Source of the DNA: JAJPXC01 sp964510535
Lineage (GTDB): Bacteria > Bacteroidota > Bacteroidia > Bacteroidales > Muribaculaceae
Direction of reading: 5' to 3'
Assembly: GCA_964510535.1 (NCBI GenBank)
Contig: CAZECG010000005.1
Location: 1 to 64,000, forward strand
Length of the DNA stretch: 64,000 nt
A model generated the notes under the pieces. The model had not been told where the DNA came from, did not search any database, and was given only the letters and a program-made list of their open reading frames with translations. Shown here in pieces: positions 36,716 to 46,463 of the stretch; within the stretch, counting starts at the first letter, position 1; every line of letters starts with the position of its first letter. Both the position numbers and the translations under genes were made by a program.

Positions 36716-36774
36716 GTCTATATAAACAAACATAAGAAAGATTTTTTCAAAAAGAAAAATTCATAATTATAATA

Positions 36775-37731
36775 ATGAATGTCGACAATTATGCAGATGT
36801 CAAGACCGATGATTTGAAGGAGGAGATTCTGCGATTGAAAAAAGAGAAAAACGCTGTTATTCTCGGTCACTACTACCAAAAGGGCGAGATACAGGATTTG
36901 GCCGATTTTATTGGCGACAGCCTTGCCCTTGCACAGATAGCCACTAAACTTACCCAGCCGGTAGTGGTGATGTGTGGCGTGCATTTCATGGGAGAGACTG
37001 TCAAGATTCTGTGCCCGGAGAAGACGGTGCTTGTGCCGGATATCAATGCCGGATGCTCCCTTGCCGACAGTTGTCCTCCGCGGGAGTTCAAGGCGTTTAT
37101 CGACGCTCACCCCGGTCACACGGTGATAAGTTATGTCAACACATCGGCAGCAGTGAAAGCCTTGACCGATATTGTTGTCACATCTTCCAACGCTAAAGCG
37201 GTTGTCGACACACTGCCTCACGATGAAAAAATAATATTCGGACCCGATAGAAATCTCGGAAACTACATTAACAGTGTCACCGGTAGGCATATGTTGGTAT
37301 GGGACGGTGCCTGTCACGTCCATGAGCAATTTTCGATTGAGAAACTTGTGGAGCTGAAAAAACAGTATCCCGCCGCTAAAGTACTCGCCCATCCCGAATG
37401 TAAGAAAACTCTGTTGATTTTGGCAGATGTAGTGGGTTCTACCGCGGCATTGCTCAAATATGCCAAAGAAAGCGGCGACAAAGAGTTTATAGTGGCAACC
37501 GAGAGTGGAATTCTCCACCAGATGAAAAAAGAGTGTCCCGGCAAAACATTCATTCCACTCCCTCCCGTCGACAGTTCATGCGCCTGCAACGATTGCAACT
37601 TCATGAAACTTAACACTCTTGAGAAGTTGCGTGATTGTCTGCGTGATATGTCGCCGGCTATTGAGGTCGACGCGACAATAATAGATAGGGCGCGACAACC
37701 GATAGTCAGAATGCTTGAGTTGTCAAAATAA
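36775..37731 (+). CDS. nadA: Quinolinate synthase
   Basis: A 318-residue [4Fe-4S] enzyme of NAD synthesis, condensing iminoaspartate with dihydroxyacetone phosphate. The cluster cysteines are visible as Cys94 in NAGCSLAD, Cys209 in HPEC and one of the cysteines in SSCACNDCNFM (269-274). The family start VILGHYYQKGEIQDLADF is at 29-46. Length matches the short bacterial type. nadB and nadC are not nearby. leuS follows 40 bp downstream. Confidence 0.96.
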   Translation: MNVDNYADVKTDDLKEEILRLKKEKNAVILGHYYQKGEIQDLADFIGDSLALAQIATKLTQPVVVMCGVHFMGETVKILCPEKTVLVPDINAGCSLADSCPPREFKAFIDAHPGHTVISYVNTSAAVKALTDIVVTSSNAKAVVDTLPHDEKIIFGPDRNLGNYINSVTGRHMLVWDGACHVHEQFSIEKLVELKKQYPAAKVLAHPECKKTLLILADVVGSTAALLKYAKESGDKEFIVATESGILHQMKKECPGKTFIPLPPVDSSCACNDCNFMKLNTLEKLRDCLRDMSPAIEVDATIIDRARQPIVRMLELSK

Positions 37732-37771
37732 AATAGATTTTCATTACACATAAGGTAAATATAAATAAGCA

Positions 37772-40543
37772 ATGGAATACAATCACAAAGATATAGAGAG
37801 CCGCTGGCAGCAGCGATGGAAAGATGAAAATACTTATAAAGTAGATATAGACAACGGGCGTCCTAAATACTATGTGCTCGATATGTTCCCCTACCCCTCG
37901 GGTGCGGGTCTGCACGTCGGGCATCCGCTGGGCTACATAGCAAGCGATATTTTCTCTCGCTACAAACGTTTGCAGGGTTATAACGTGCTTCATCCGATGG
38001 GATATGACGCTTATGGGCTTCCGGCTGAGCAATACGCCATACAGACGGGGCAACATCCTGAGGTTACAACGCGCAAAAACATAGCCCGCTACCGTGAACA
38101 GCTCGACAAAATTGGTTTTTGCTATGATTGGTCGCGTGAAATAAAAACCTGCGACCCTGAATACTATAAATGGACTCAGTGGGCGTTTATCAAGATGTTC
38201 AACTCTTACTACGACACTGCCGTAAATAAGGCTCAGCCTATCGAAAATCTGATTGCCCATCTTGAAAAGCAAGGCACCGTTTCATTGACCGCCGCAGCTT
38301 CAAAGGAACTTGAGTTCACTGCCGCCGATTGGAACAAAATGAGCGAAAAAGAAAAGAGCGACCTGTTGATGAACTATCGCCTCGCTTATCTTGGCAACAC
38401 AATGGTCAATTGGTGTCCCAAACTCGGAACAGTCCTTGCCAACGACGAGGTGAGTGAAGGGTTGTCGATACGCGGAGGTTACCCTGTCGAGCAAAAATTA
38501 ATGTACCAGTGGTGTCTTAGAGTGTCGGCCTATGCGCAGCGTTTACTTGATGGTTTGGAAAAAATTGACTGGACAGATTCGCTAAAAGAAACACAGCGCA
38601 ATTGGATTGGTCGCTCTGAGGGTGCAGAAATGAAATTCAAAATAGCCGACAGCGATGTTGAGCTTGAAATATTCACCACCCGTGCCGACACTGTGTTTGG
38701 TGTCACATTCATGGTGCTCGCTCCCGAGAGTGTTTATGTCGACATGGTGACTACTCCCGGGCAGAAAGAAACCGTAGCTCAATATATTGCCGCAATCAAG
38801 CACAAGACAGAGCGCGAGCGCATGATTGACAAAAAAGTCACAGGAGTGTTCACAGGTGCCTATGCAATCAATCCCCTCACAGGCGAGAAAATCCCCGTGT
38901 GGGTTAGTGATTATGTACTTGCCGGCTATGGGACAGGTGCTATCATGGCAGTGCCCGCGCATGATAGCCGCGACTACGCTTTCGCGCGGCATTTCAATCT
39001 TCCCATAATACCGCTGATTGAGGGTGCCGATGTCAGCGAGGAAAGTTTTGATGCCAAATCGGGTAAAATGATTAATTCAGCCAACGCCGATTTCTCTCTT
39101 AATGGTCTTGATGTGAAAGATGCCATCGCAGCCACTAAAAAGTATATAGAAGAAAAAGGCATAGGAAAAGTCAAGGTTAACTATCGCCTCCGCGACGCTA
39201 TTTTCAGCCGTCAGCGTTATTGGGGAGAGCCGTTCCCGGTTTATTATAAGGATGGTATACCCAACATGATGGATATTGATAAACTCCCGCTTCTTCTTCC
39301 CGAGGTTGACAAATATCTACCCACCGAGTCGGGAGAGCCGCCGCTCGGTCGAGCCAAAAACTGGATTACCGGCGAGGGATACCCGATAGAGCTTAACACC
39401 ATGCCCGGTTTCGCAGGGTCGTCAGCCTACTATCTACGTTACATGGATCCCCGCAACAACAATGCCCTGGTATCGAAAGAAGCAAACGAATACTGGCGTA
39501 ATGTCGACCTTTATATCGGTGGTACGGAACACGCCACCGGCCACCTTATTTATAGCCGTTTCTGGAACAAATTTCTCTATGACCTCGGCGAGGTGTGTGA
39601 GGATGAGCCTTTCAAGAAACTGATTAACCAGGGTATGATTCAAGGTCGCAGTAACTTTGTTTATCGCATCAAGGACACAAACCGATTCGTGTCATATAAT
39701 TTGAAAAAAGATTATGACACCACACCGATTCATGTAGATGTCAACATCGTAACCAACGATATCCTCGATATTGAAAAATTCAAAAACTGGCGGCCTGAGT
39801 TCGCCACCGCCGAGTTTATTTTGGAAGATGGAAAATATGTGTGCGGATACGCTGTTGAGAAGATGTCGAAGTCGATGTTCAATGTTGTTAATCCCGATGA
39901 CATTGTCGACAGATACGGTGCAGACACTCTACGTCTTTATGAGATGTTCCTCGGCCCGCTCGAACAGAGCAAACCGTGGGACACTAACGGCATTGACGGC
40001 GTGAATCGTTTTCTCAAAAAAATGTGGTCGCTGTTCTATAAGGGCGATAATTTCCTTGTCACCGGCGACGCTCCTTCAAAAGCCGCTCTGAAAGCCATAA
40101 ACAAGCTGATAAAGAAAGTGACAGCCGACATCGAAAGTTTCTCATACAACACATCTATAAGCGCATTCATGATATGTGTTAACGAGCTGACAGCAGATAA
40201 GTGCCACTCGCGTGATATATTTGAGAAACTTGTAGTGGTGCTTGCTCCGTTCGCGCCGCACATTTGCGAGCAGCTTTGGCACGACCTTGGACATGACACA
40301 ACGGTGTGCGACGCAAAGTGGCCGGTGTGCGATGAGCAATATCTCAAAGAGGACAACGCTACTTATGCGGTGTCGTTCAATGGCAAGGCGCGCTTCAACA
40401 TCACGCTCCCGATTGATATGCCTAAGGAAGAGGTTGAGAAAGCGGCGTTGACCAACGAGGGTGCGGCTAAATGGCTTGAAGGCAAGACTGTCAAAAAAAT
40501 TATAGTAGTCCCCGGCAAGATTGTCAACATCGTAGTGGTATAA
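37772..40543 (+). CDS. leuS: Leucyl-tRNA synthetase
   Basis: A 923-residue class Ia synthetase. HIGH motif is HVGH at 48-51 within PYPSGAGLHVGHPLGY; the KMSKS loop is KMSKS at 697-701. The CP1 editing domain lies around 230-430, with GYGTGAIMAVPAHDSRDY carrying the conserved editing Asp. An extra segment before KMSKS (about 625-690) is longer than in E. coli, as is usual in Bacteroidetes. It is in line with nadA upstream and the XTP pyrophosphatase gene 45 bp downstream. Confidence 0.97.
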   Translation: MEYNHKDIESRWQQRWKDENTYKVDIDNGRPKYYVLDMFPYPSGAGLHVGHPLGYIASDIFSRYKRLQGYNVLHPMGYDAYGLPAEQYAIQTGQHPEVTTRKNIARYREQLDKIGFCYDWSREIKTCDPEYYKWTQWAFIKMFNSYYDTAVNKAQPIENLIAHLEKQGTVSLTAAASKELEFTAADWNKMSEKEKSDLLMNYRLAYLGNTMVNWCPKLGTVLANDEVSEGLSIRGGYPVEQKLMYQWCLRVSAYAQRLLDGLEKIDWTDSLKETQRNWIGRSEGAEMKFKIADSDVELEIFTTRADTVFGVTFMVLAPESVYVDMVTTPGQKETVAQYIAAIKHKTERERMIDKKVTGVFTGAYAINPLTGEKIPVWVSDYVLAGYGTGAIMAVPAHDSRDYAFARHFNLPIIPLIEGADVSEESFDAKSGKMINSANADFSLNGLDVKDAIAATKKYIEEKGIGKVKVNYRLRDAIFSRQRYWGEPFPVYYKDGIPNMMDIDKLPLLLPEVDKYLPTESGEPPLGRAKNWITGEGYPIELNTMPGFAGSSAYYLRYMDPRNNNALVSKEANEYWRNVDLYIGGTEHATGHLIYSRFWNKFLYDLGEVCEDEPFKKLINQGMIQGRSNFVYRIKDTNRFVSYNLKKDYDTTPIHVDVNIVTNDILDIEKFKNWRPEFATAEFILEDGKYVCGYAVEKMSKSMFNVVNPDDIVDRYGADTLRLYEMFLGPLEQSKPWDTNGIDGVNRFLKKMWSLFYKGDNFLVTGDAPSKAALKAINKLIKKVTADIESFSYNTSISAFMICVNELTADKCHSRDIFEKLVVVLAPFAPHICEQLWHDLGHDTTVCDAKWPVCDEQYLKEDNATYAVSFNGKARFNITLPIDMPKEEVEKAALTNEGAAKWLEGKTVKKIIVVPGKIVNIVVV

Positions 40544-40588
40544 TAAAACAAGCGTTTTTCTCGTTTATTCAATTGCTATACGTTTGTT

Positions 40589-41176
40589 ATGAATAAGTTA
40601 CCGTCGATAGTTTTTGCCACAAACAATGAGCACAAGCTCCATGAAATCAGAATGATGATTGGAGACAAATTTGATGTGTTGTCGCTCAGTGACATTAATT
40701 GTCATGATGACATACCCGAAACGGCATCGACTCTTGAAGGTAACGCACTTCTAAAAGCCCGCTACATCAAGGAAAAATACGGATTTGACTGTTTCGCCGA
40801 CGATACCGGCCTTGAAGTGGCATCGCTTAATGGTGCCCCGGGAGTCTATTCAGCCCGCTTCGCAGGCCCCGGCCATGACTCCGAAGCCAACATGAAACTT
40901 CTCCTTGAAAAAATGGATGGGATTGCCGACCGGTCGGCGCGGTTTCGCACGGTAATTGCGCTTCTGCTCGGCGGCAAGGAAGTTGTTGTCGATGGAGTGG
41001 TCAACGGTGAGATTACGACTGAACCGTCAGGACAAAACGGTTTCGGCTATGACCCGGTGTTCCGCCCTGTTGACAGCTCTAAGACTTTTGCCGAGATGAC
41101 TGATTCTGAAAAAAACGCGATAAGCCATCGTCGTCGGGCTGTCGAGTCATTGTTGAAAAAATTGGCAACCTTATAA
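40589..41176 (+). CDS. rdgB: XTP/dITP diphosphatase (HAM1/RdgB family)
   Basis: A 195-residue house-cleaning enzyme that hydrolyses non-canonical purine nucleoside triphosphates. Family motifs are FATNNEHKLHEIRM at the start, FADDTGLEVASLNGAPGVYSA in the middle, GFGYDPVF and the terminal SHRRRAVESL. Length is normal. It is followed 39 bp later by porZ. Confidence 0.96.
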   Translation: MNKLPSIVFATNNEHKLHEIRMMIGDKFDVLSLSDINCHDDIPETASTLEGNALLKARYIKEKYGFDCFADDTGLEVASLNGAPGVYSARFAGPGHDSEANMKLLLEKMDGIADRSARFRTVIALLLGGKEVVVDGVVNGEITTEPSGQNGFGYDPVFRPVDSSKTFAEMTDSEKNAISHRRRAVESLLKKLATL

Positions 41177-41215
41177 AAAATAACATAAAATAACACAGAA
41201 AAACAGTTAACATAG

Positions 41216-43711
41216 ATGATAAAAAGATTATTAGCCATACTGATAGCGGCCTTACCGATGGTTTCTAACGCCCAGCTCGCTGTGGGAGAGTGGGAATTGT
41301 TTAACTCCTACGATGGTGTTTCAACCTATGGAAACGATGCGCTGAAAGACCCGTTTACCGGATATAGGATAGTCGATACACCCGGCCATGTCTACTATGT
41401 GTCGCAAAACGGTCTGTTCTCTTATGATAAAGACACACAGGAAACCTATGCCTACTCCGCAATCAACAAATTGAGCGACAGCAGCGTGAAAGGTATTTGG
41501 TACAACTACTCAAACAAATATCTTCTGATAGCCTACGAATCGGGCAACATCGACCTGCTCTACGACGACGGAAAAATCGTGAATATGCCCGACATCAAAG
41601 ACGCTGTGTTAACCACGTCAAAAACAATCAATGATGTAGCGTTTGCCAACAACAAAATTTATGTGGCTACCGCGTTCGGCGTAGTGATTTTTGATGACAA
41701 GGAACACTATGTGGTGGATTCAGGCATATACAAAGCATCGATTAAAACCCTCGCCGTTATCGGTGATTACTTGGTGATTCTTAGCGATGATAGTAATTAT
41801 CCGAAAGATAAGATAGGTATTATATGTTACATACCGGTCAATGAGCGTATAAATAGCTTGGATAAATTCAAAAGTTTTCCGTGGAATGACGGTTGGCAAA
41901 GTTATTCTAATTCATTGCGCCATCTAAAAGACAACAAGGTTATTGTGAGATCCCGAAGAGACAAGAGTAATTTTCAACTGTCATGTGTGGACCTCAATTT
42001 TGAAAAACGTACCGCCAAGATGGAATGGCTCTATGAAAAACCGGTGGATTATCCTGCCATGCTTAAAGACGGACGCTATTTTGCGAAAGGCGACAATGAA
42101 TTGATATATATAAATACCGACGGTACTGTTGAAACTGTCGCTTTATCATCCCCTCTCACCGATCAGGCTATCGCGATGTACGACGGTCCATCATCTTTAT
42201 GGACCGCCAATGATAAAGGTATAGCGCAATTAGATATAACCACATCTCCGGCCACGGTCAAAAATGATTACTTCACGCTCAATTCGTTGAATATGCGTCA
42301 GGCCGATAAACTGAAATTTTCACCGTCAAATCGGTTGTATATCAATCAGGTAACAAAATCAAACATTTTAGGAACCAACACATGGTGGCTTCAGCGCACA
42401 TCTATATATGATGGAGGAAAATTCATTAACGCGACAACATACGACGTGACGAAACTCAACGAAAAAGCTCCATGTCCGAATGAAAAAACCATAAGGGATG
42501 TCTGCGATGTCGCAGAGGACCCCGACGACCCCGACACATACTATGCCGCCAGTTTATGGGAGGGCGTTTTTAAACTTACCAAAAACGCTGATGGTGAATA
42601 TGTGGAGGCAGATCACTACTACACTGACAACTCTACTTTCTACTATGATAATAAGAATGGAAATTTTGTAGCCGTTCCCGCGATGGCATTTGACCGATTC
42701 GGCAATTTGTGGTGCATAAACGGTAAACTATTAGCGACGGATACCGAATATCCAATTCACATTTTACCCGCTGCCGCCCGTAAAAAAGAAGTTGTCACTG
42801 CATCTGATTGGATTAGATTGCCAATCAATAATTTAGGTTCATCATTCGATTCAAGAATACTTATTTGTAAATATTCAAACATGGTATTCGTGCTTGACGG
42901 CACCTATGGCACGCGTCTCCTTGCTTACGATACAAAAGGTACTGCAAGTTTCGACGACGACACCTACTACATTTGGGAAAAATGGGCTGACCAGGATGGC
43001 AAGGAAATCACCCAGGGCCGCGCGACATCAATCGTAGAGGGGCTTGACGGTAAGGTGTGGATTGGTACCGCCAACGGCATCATTGAAATTTCAAACCCGA
43101 CTGAGGCCACCAACCCCAACATGATGTTCAACCGTATAAAGGTGCCGCGAAACGACGGCTCGGGATTTGCCGACTATCTTCTTGACACACAGCAAGTGTT
43201 GTCGCTCGCTGTTGACGGCGCTAACAGAAAGTGGGCCGGTACCCAGTCATCAGGTCTGTTCTATATCAGTGCCAACGGTGATGAGATTATCGAAAGCCAC
43301 GACATCGACAACAGTGTATTGACCGACAACTGCATATATGCGCTCGCCTGCGACTTGAATGGAAGCGACGTGTTTGTCGCAACCCCCGACGGAGTCTTCC
43401 GCTACAACAGCAAGGTCGCGCCCGGAGCCGACGATTACTCCAATGTCTACGCGTTCCCCAATCCCGTCCGCCCCGGCTACACCGGTTGGATAACCATCAA
43501 AGGTCTAATTGACGGCTCGCGCGTGAAAATTGCCGACGCGTCGGGAAGCGTATTCCTCGACACTGTCTCAGAAGGAGGTATGGTAACTTGGGACGGTTGC
43601 AACCGTAACGGTGAGCGGGTACGCACAGGCGTTTACTATGTCTACGCTTCAAAGAGCGGCGAAGGGGTAAACACCCAGGGAGCAGTCACAAAGATACTTG
43701 TGGTGAATTAA
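41216..43711 (+). CDS. porZ: PorZ-like type IX secretion beta-propeller protein
   Basis: An 831-residue exported protein. Residues 1-19 are a signal peptide ending VSNAQ. Then follow two propeller-like blocks with typical strands (GLFSYDKDTQETYAYS, LIAYESGNIDLLYDDG, WIGTANGIIEI) and a C-terminal domain from about residue 745 (VYAFPNPVRPGY, then GVYYVYASK and KILVVN) resembling a T9SS C-terminal signal. PorZ sits on the cell surface and helps attach anionic LPS to secreted cargo in Porphyromonas. The central third (about 41.76-42.9 kb) is AT-richer than the ends. PorZ identity is by domain order and length. Confidence 0.8.
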   Translation: MIKRLLAILIAALPMVSNAQLAVGEWELFNSYDGVSTYGNDALKDPFTGYRIVDTPGHVYYVSQNGLFSYDKDTQETYAYSAINKLSDSSVKGIWYNYSNKYLLIAYESGNIDLLYDDGKIVNMPDIKDAVLTTSKTINDVAFANNKIYVATAFGVVIFDDKEHYVVDSGIYKASIKTLAVIGDYLVILSDDSNYPKDKIGIICYIPVNERINSLDKFKSFPWNDGWQSYSNSLRHLKDNKVIVRSRRDKSNFQLSCVDLNFEKRTAKMEWLYEKPVDYPAMLKDGRYFAKGDNELIYINTDGTVETVALSSPLTDQAIAMYDGPSSLWTANDKGIAQLDITTSPATVKNDYFTLNSLNMRQADKLKFSPSNRLYINQVTKSNILGTNTWWLQRTSIYDGGKFINATTYDVTKLNEKAPCPNEKTIRDVCDVAEDPDDPDTYYAASLWEGVFKLTKNADGEYVEADHYYTDNSTFYYDNKNGNFVAVPAMAFDRFGNLWCINGKLLATDTEYPIHILPAAARKKEVVTASDWIRLPINNLGSSFDSRILICKYSNMVFVLDGTYGTRLLAYDTKGTASFDDDTYYIWEKWADQDGKEITQGRATSIVEGLDGKVWIGTANGIIEISNPTEATNPNMMFNRIKVPRNDGSGFADYLLDTQQVLSLAVDGANRKWAGTQSSGLFYISANGDEIIESHDIDNSVLTDNCIYALACDLNGSDVFVATPDGVFRYNSKVAPGADDYSNVYAFPNPVRPGYTGWITIKGLIDGSRVKIADASGSVFLDTVSEGGMVTWDGCNRNGERVRTGVYYVYASKSGEGVNTQGAVTKILVVN

Positions 43712-43745
43712 TTTGCAGGCTACCGTCAAAATTTGATTTGGATAG

Positions 43746-44273
43746 ATGGAAACAAGTTTGAAATATACCGACGAAAACGACAAATGTTACGGTGTCACGG
43801 GTATGGCTATCGGCATTGTAGCCCTTGATAGCGAGGAGTTGCTCGACTCTTTATCGCTTGATACCGACTCGGGCGACTCGGTGAAATTCACATCGGAATA
43901 CTACTTTTCAGGCAATCCGAGACTTTCGGCTAAAATCGCATGGAACGAGATATTACGCCACTTCCAGCTATCTATCGCCATGATGATTTCAAATGTCATG
44001 TGCCGGCACTATGTAAGTCGACACGCCACCATTAGCGACGATATACGAAAAGCGATGATGGAGATAGCCACTGTCGAGGGACGCGACACCTGTTCGCTTG
44101 ACGACGATGAAATAAACGGTATGTTTGTCAAAAGCTACAACTATCTTCACCGACTATTTAATCACACAGGTGTCCAAGCCGTTGCCAACGACTTCGCCAG
44201 CACTCTATCGGCGCGGCGCAGCTTGACGCGGAGCGAGGTTGTCGAAGAACTGCGTGCGCTTGCCATGCTCTGA
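43746..44273 (+). CDS. Hypothetical Bacteroidales protein
   Basis: A 175-residue soluble protein without signal peptide or membrane segment. It starts METSLKYTDENDKCYGVTGM, has an acidic first part (TDSGDSVKF), and a helical second part with LRHFQLSIAMMISNVMCRHY and a Ser/Arg-rich end. I do not recognise a named family. It follows porZ after 34 bp and is closed by a hairpin at 44309-44338, so it may be the last gene of the leuS-rdgB-porZ series. The coding character (codon use, clear start) is convincing. Confidence 0.75.
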   Translation: METSLKYTDENDKCYGVTGMAIGIVALDSEELLDSLSLDTDSGDSVKFTSEYYFSGNPRLSAKIAWNEILRHFQLSIAMMISNVMCRHYVSRHATISDDIRKAMMEIATVEGRDTCSLDDDEINGMFVKSYNYLHRLFNHTGVQAVANDFASTLSARRSLTRSEVVEELRALAML

Positions 44274-44308
44274 AATCACTAAATAATCATCTCCCGATAA
44301 TAATTGAC

Positions 44309-44338
44309 CAAAGGCGCGGCTATCAGGCTGCGCCTTTG
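44309..44338 (+). terminator. Hairpin terminator after the 175-residue gene
   Basis: A perfect 9-bp stem CAAAGGCGC/GCGCCTTTG with a 12-base loop. The T-run is weak (a TTTTT comes 11 bp later), so termination is likely but not certain. Confidence 0.5.
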
Positions 44339-44372
44339 TCGCTCACGATTTTTCTATTCGAGATATTTATCT

Positions 44373-44380
44373 TAAATTTG
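44373..44380 (+). promoter_or_regulatory. -7 element of the glycosyltransferase gene
   Basis: TAAATTTG is an exact TAnnTTTG match 32-39 bp before the start codon. Confidence 0.5.
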
Positions 44381-44411
44381 TTGAGTTGCCACAACGAAAC
44401 GGTTTTATGAC

Positions 44412-45440
44412 ATGGAGAACTTAAACGGCAAAATATCAATCTCGGTGATTATGCCCGTTTACAATGCCGAAGATTTTCTTGAAGACTCTGTCGGCAGCGT
44501 AATTTCACAGACATACGGGAATTTTGAATTGATATGTTTCAACGACGCTTCAACCGATAACTCTTCTAAAATACTTCATCGATATGCCCAAGCCGACAAA
44601 CGGATAAAGGTTATCGACTCCCAGATAAATGTGAAACAAGGAGGTGGCAGGAACCGCGCTCTCGCCATCGCTAAAGGCGAATATGTAATCTTCCTCGACG
44701 CTGACGACAAATTTGATATAGACGCGTTAAAACAATGCGCCGACGCAATCCTAAAATCAAATGCCGACGCAGTTTTTTTCGACTACGCACAATTTTCCCA
44801 AAGCGGCTTACAACAAACAATCTCTCCTTTAGGAAGCGATTCGGCTGATACGTCAACCGAACAGCTTAAACGAAGACTTGTCCTATACCCTACCCCCGTA
44901 TGGACCGCGATGTATCGCCGCGCACTGATAACCGACAACAATCTATACTTTCCTGAAGGTGTGTTTTATGAAGACAACGCCGTTGCCCTCGCCATCCAGC
45001 TATCAGCTCCAAAAGTTGTAAAAATCAGCAAACCTCTATATCATTATCGCATCGACAACAGCTCCGTTACACGCTCGACAGACAACTACCGCTTCTTCGA
45101 CAGAATCTCATCGGCCGAAACCCTGCTGGACCATCTCCGCCGACTGAGAATATATGAAAAATACCCCGATGAAATCAACTATTTGATTATCAACCAATAC
45201 CTCGTGCACACAGTCTACGGCGCAATTTACCGCTTTACCGATGTCGCCACTGACCGCATCAAGCAAGTGCGCCGCGGCATCAACAAACTAATCCCCGATT
45301 GGAATAAAAACCCATACTGGCAGGCTCGCCCATTATCACAACGCATCAAATTCGCCACCCACGCAACCATGCCGCGCTTGATAAAACTCCTCTCAAACAT
45401 TAACCGCCGCCTCCGCGGCAGTAATCTGACGTTTTTGTAG
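44412..45440 (+). CDS. Family 2 glycosyltransferase
   Basis: A 342-residue cytosolic GT-A enzyme. The start ISVIMPVYNAEDFLEDSVGS, then CFNDASTDNSSKIL and the metal-binding FLDADDKFD near residue 96 are classical GT2 motifs; EGVFYEDNAVALAI carries the probable catalytic Glu-Asp. The C-terminus is basic (INRRLRGSN), which suggests membrane association. Donor and acceptor are unknown; no polysaccharide locus surrounds it, and it is a single gene with its own promoter. Confidence 0.9.
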   Translation: MENLNGKISISVIMPVYNAEDFLEDSVGSVISQTYGNFELICFNDASTDNSSKILHRYAQADKRIKVIDSQINVKQGGGRNRALAIAKGEYVIFLDADDKFDIDALKQCADAILKSNADAVFFDYAQFSQSGLQQTISPLGSDSADTSTEQLKRRLVLYPTPVWTAMYRRALITDNNLYFPEGVFYEDNAVALAIQLSAPKVVKISKPLYHYRIDNSSVTRSTDNYRFFDRISSAETLLDHLRRLRIYEKYPDEINYLIINQYLVHTVYGAIYRFTDVATDRIKQVRRGINKLIPDWNKNPYWQARPLSQRIKFATHATMPRLIKLLSNINRRLRGSNLTFL

Positions 45441-45461
45441 TAAAAAACAGAAAGAGTTTCT

Positions 45462-45469
45462 TAAATTTG
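45462..45469 (+). promoter_or_regulatory. Possible -7 element of the DUF4886 gene
   Basis: TAAATTTG is an exact TAnnTTTG match; the start codon lies about 120 bp downstream, so the leader would be long. Confidence 0.35.
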
Positions 45470-45590
45470 CCAAACCAAGCCTCATTTGCGACAGCCTCAT
45501 TGACAGCACAGCAGCTTGATAATGCTTGCCGGCGGCACCATACTCGACGAGCATAGCTTCTAACTCATCATAAAAGAAATAAGTTATCAC

Positions 45591-46322
45591 ATGAAACAGA
45601 TTTCAATAGCGATTATCGTCACGCTGCTCGCAGCGTTTATGGCGCAAGCTCAAAAGCCGGTGCGCATACTTTCGTTGAACAACAGCCTCATTGAGGTAAA
45701 TGGCCAGACGGCGATGTTTAACGCGATGGCGGCTGCCGACGGACTCGACATGAGGTGGGAGAAACGCACTCAGCTCGGTCGCACATTGCTGTTCCATTAC
45801 AACGACGAGCTGTCGAAAAGCCTTGTAGCATCCCAGCCTTGGGATATCATCATTTTACAGGAACAGAGTTCGCTGCCGCGCACGATGCCCGAGACGCTTC
45901 TTGAGTCAGTGAAACTGTGGAAAAAATTTATTTTGGCCAACTGTCCGAATCCGCAAGCCGAGATAATCGTTCCGATGAACTGGGCGTATTCCGGCGAGTG
46001 GGAGAGTTTCAAGGCTGATTCGCAGGCTCTCCACAAAAGTTTCATGAACGTCGCCCGCGACATCCCCGGAGTGCGCGTATGCCCGGTGGGCGATGCCGTG
46101 GCTGACGTCTTTGAGCGAGGGGGAGCGAGCGCGGCTGGATTGCTTTACAATGACTATTGCCATCCGTCGCTACGAGCGTCGTATCTCGCGGCGTGTATGG
46201 AATACGGTATGATAACGGGTCGGGACCCCGCTGCCATCACTTTCGTCCCCGAAGGCCTTGACCGTGCGGTTGCCAAAGAGATGCGGGAATTAGCGTCGCG
46301 TTTCGCTCCGTGGCGGAAGTAG
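45591..46322 (+). CDS. DUF4886 (SGNH-like) secreted protein
   Basis: A 243-residue exported protein. Residues 1-20 are a signal peptide ending FMAQAQ. It continues VRILSLNNSLIEVNGQTAMF, the DUF4886 equivalent of the SGNH block with Ser in NNS, then ILQEQSSLPR and, near the end, NDYCHPSLRASYLAACMEYG holding the Asp-x-x-His pair. Probable esterase acting on acylated glycans; activity is inferred from fold only. A single gene between a glycosyltransferase and cysE. Confidence 0.82.
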   Translation: MKQISIAIIVTLLAAFMAQAQKPVRILSLNNSLIEVNGQTAMFNAMAAADGLDMRWEKRTQLGRTLLFHYNDELSKSLVASQPWDIIILQEQSSLPRTMPETLLESVKLWKKFILANCPNPQAEIIVPMNWAYSGEWESFKADSQALHKSFMNVARDIPGVRVCPVGDAVADVFERGGASAAGLLYNDYCHPSLRASYLAACMEYGMITGRDPAAITFVPEGLDRAVAKEMRELASRFAPWRK

Positions 46323-46424
46323 GGTTGCCTCGCTCCGTGGCGGGTTATCCTCTGCGAGGGGGAATCACGGTCTCTAACAGCCGCTGTGGTAATTGTTGGG
46401 GAATTAGTGGTGAGAAACGAATTA

Positions 46425-46442
46425 TTTGAGTAAATTCGCGTT
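46425..46442 (+). promoter_or_regulatory. Promoter-like 18-mer before cysE
   Basis: TTTGAGTAAATTCGCGTT includes TAAATTCG, a 7 of 8 match to the -7 consensus, 26-33 bp before the start. The same 18-mer with one change lies upstream of the GH13 gene at 58141-58158. Confidence 0.4.
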
Positions 46443-46463
46443 GTAATATACTGGAATAGTAGC

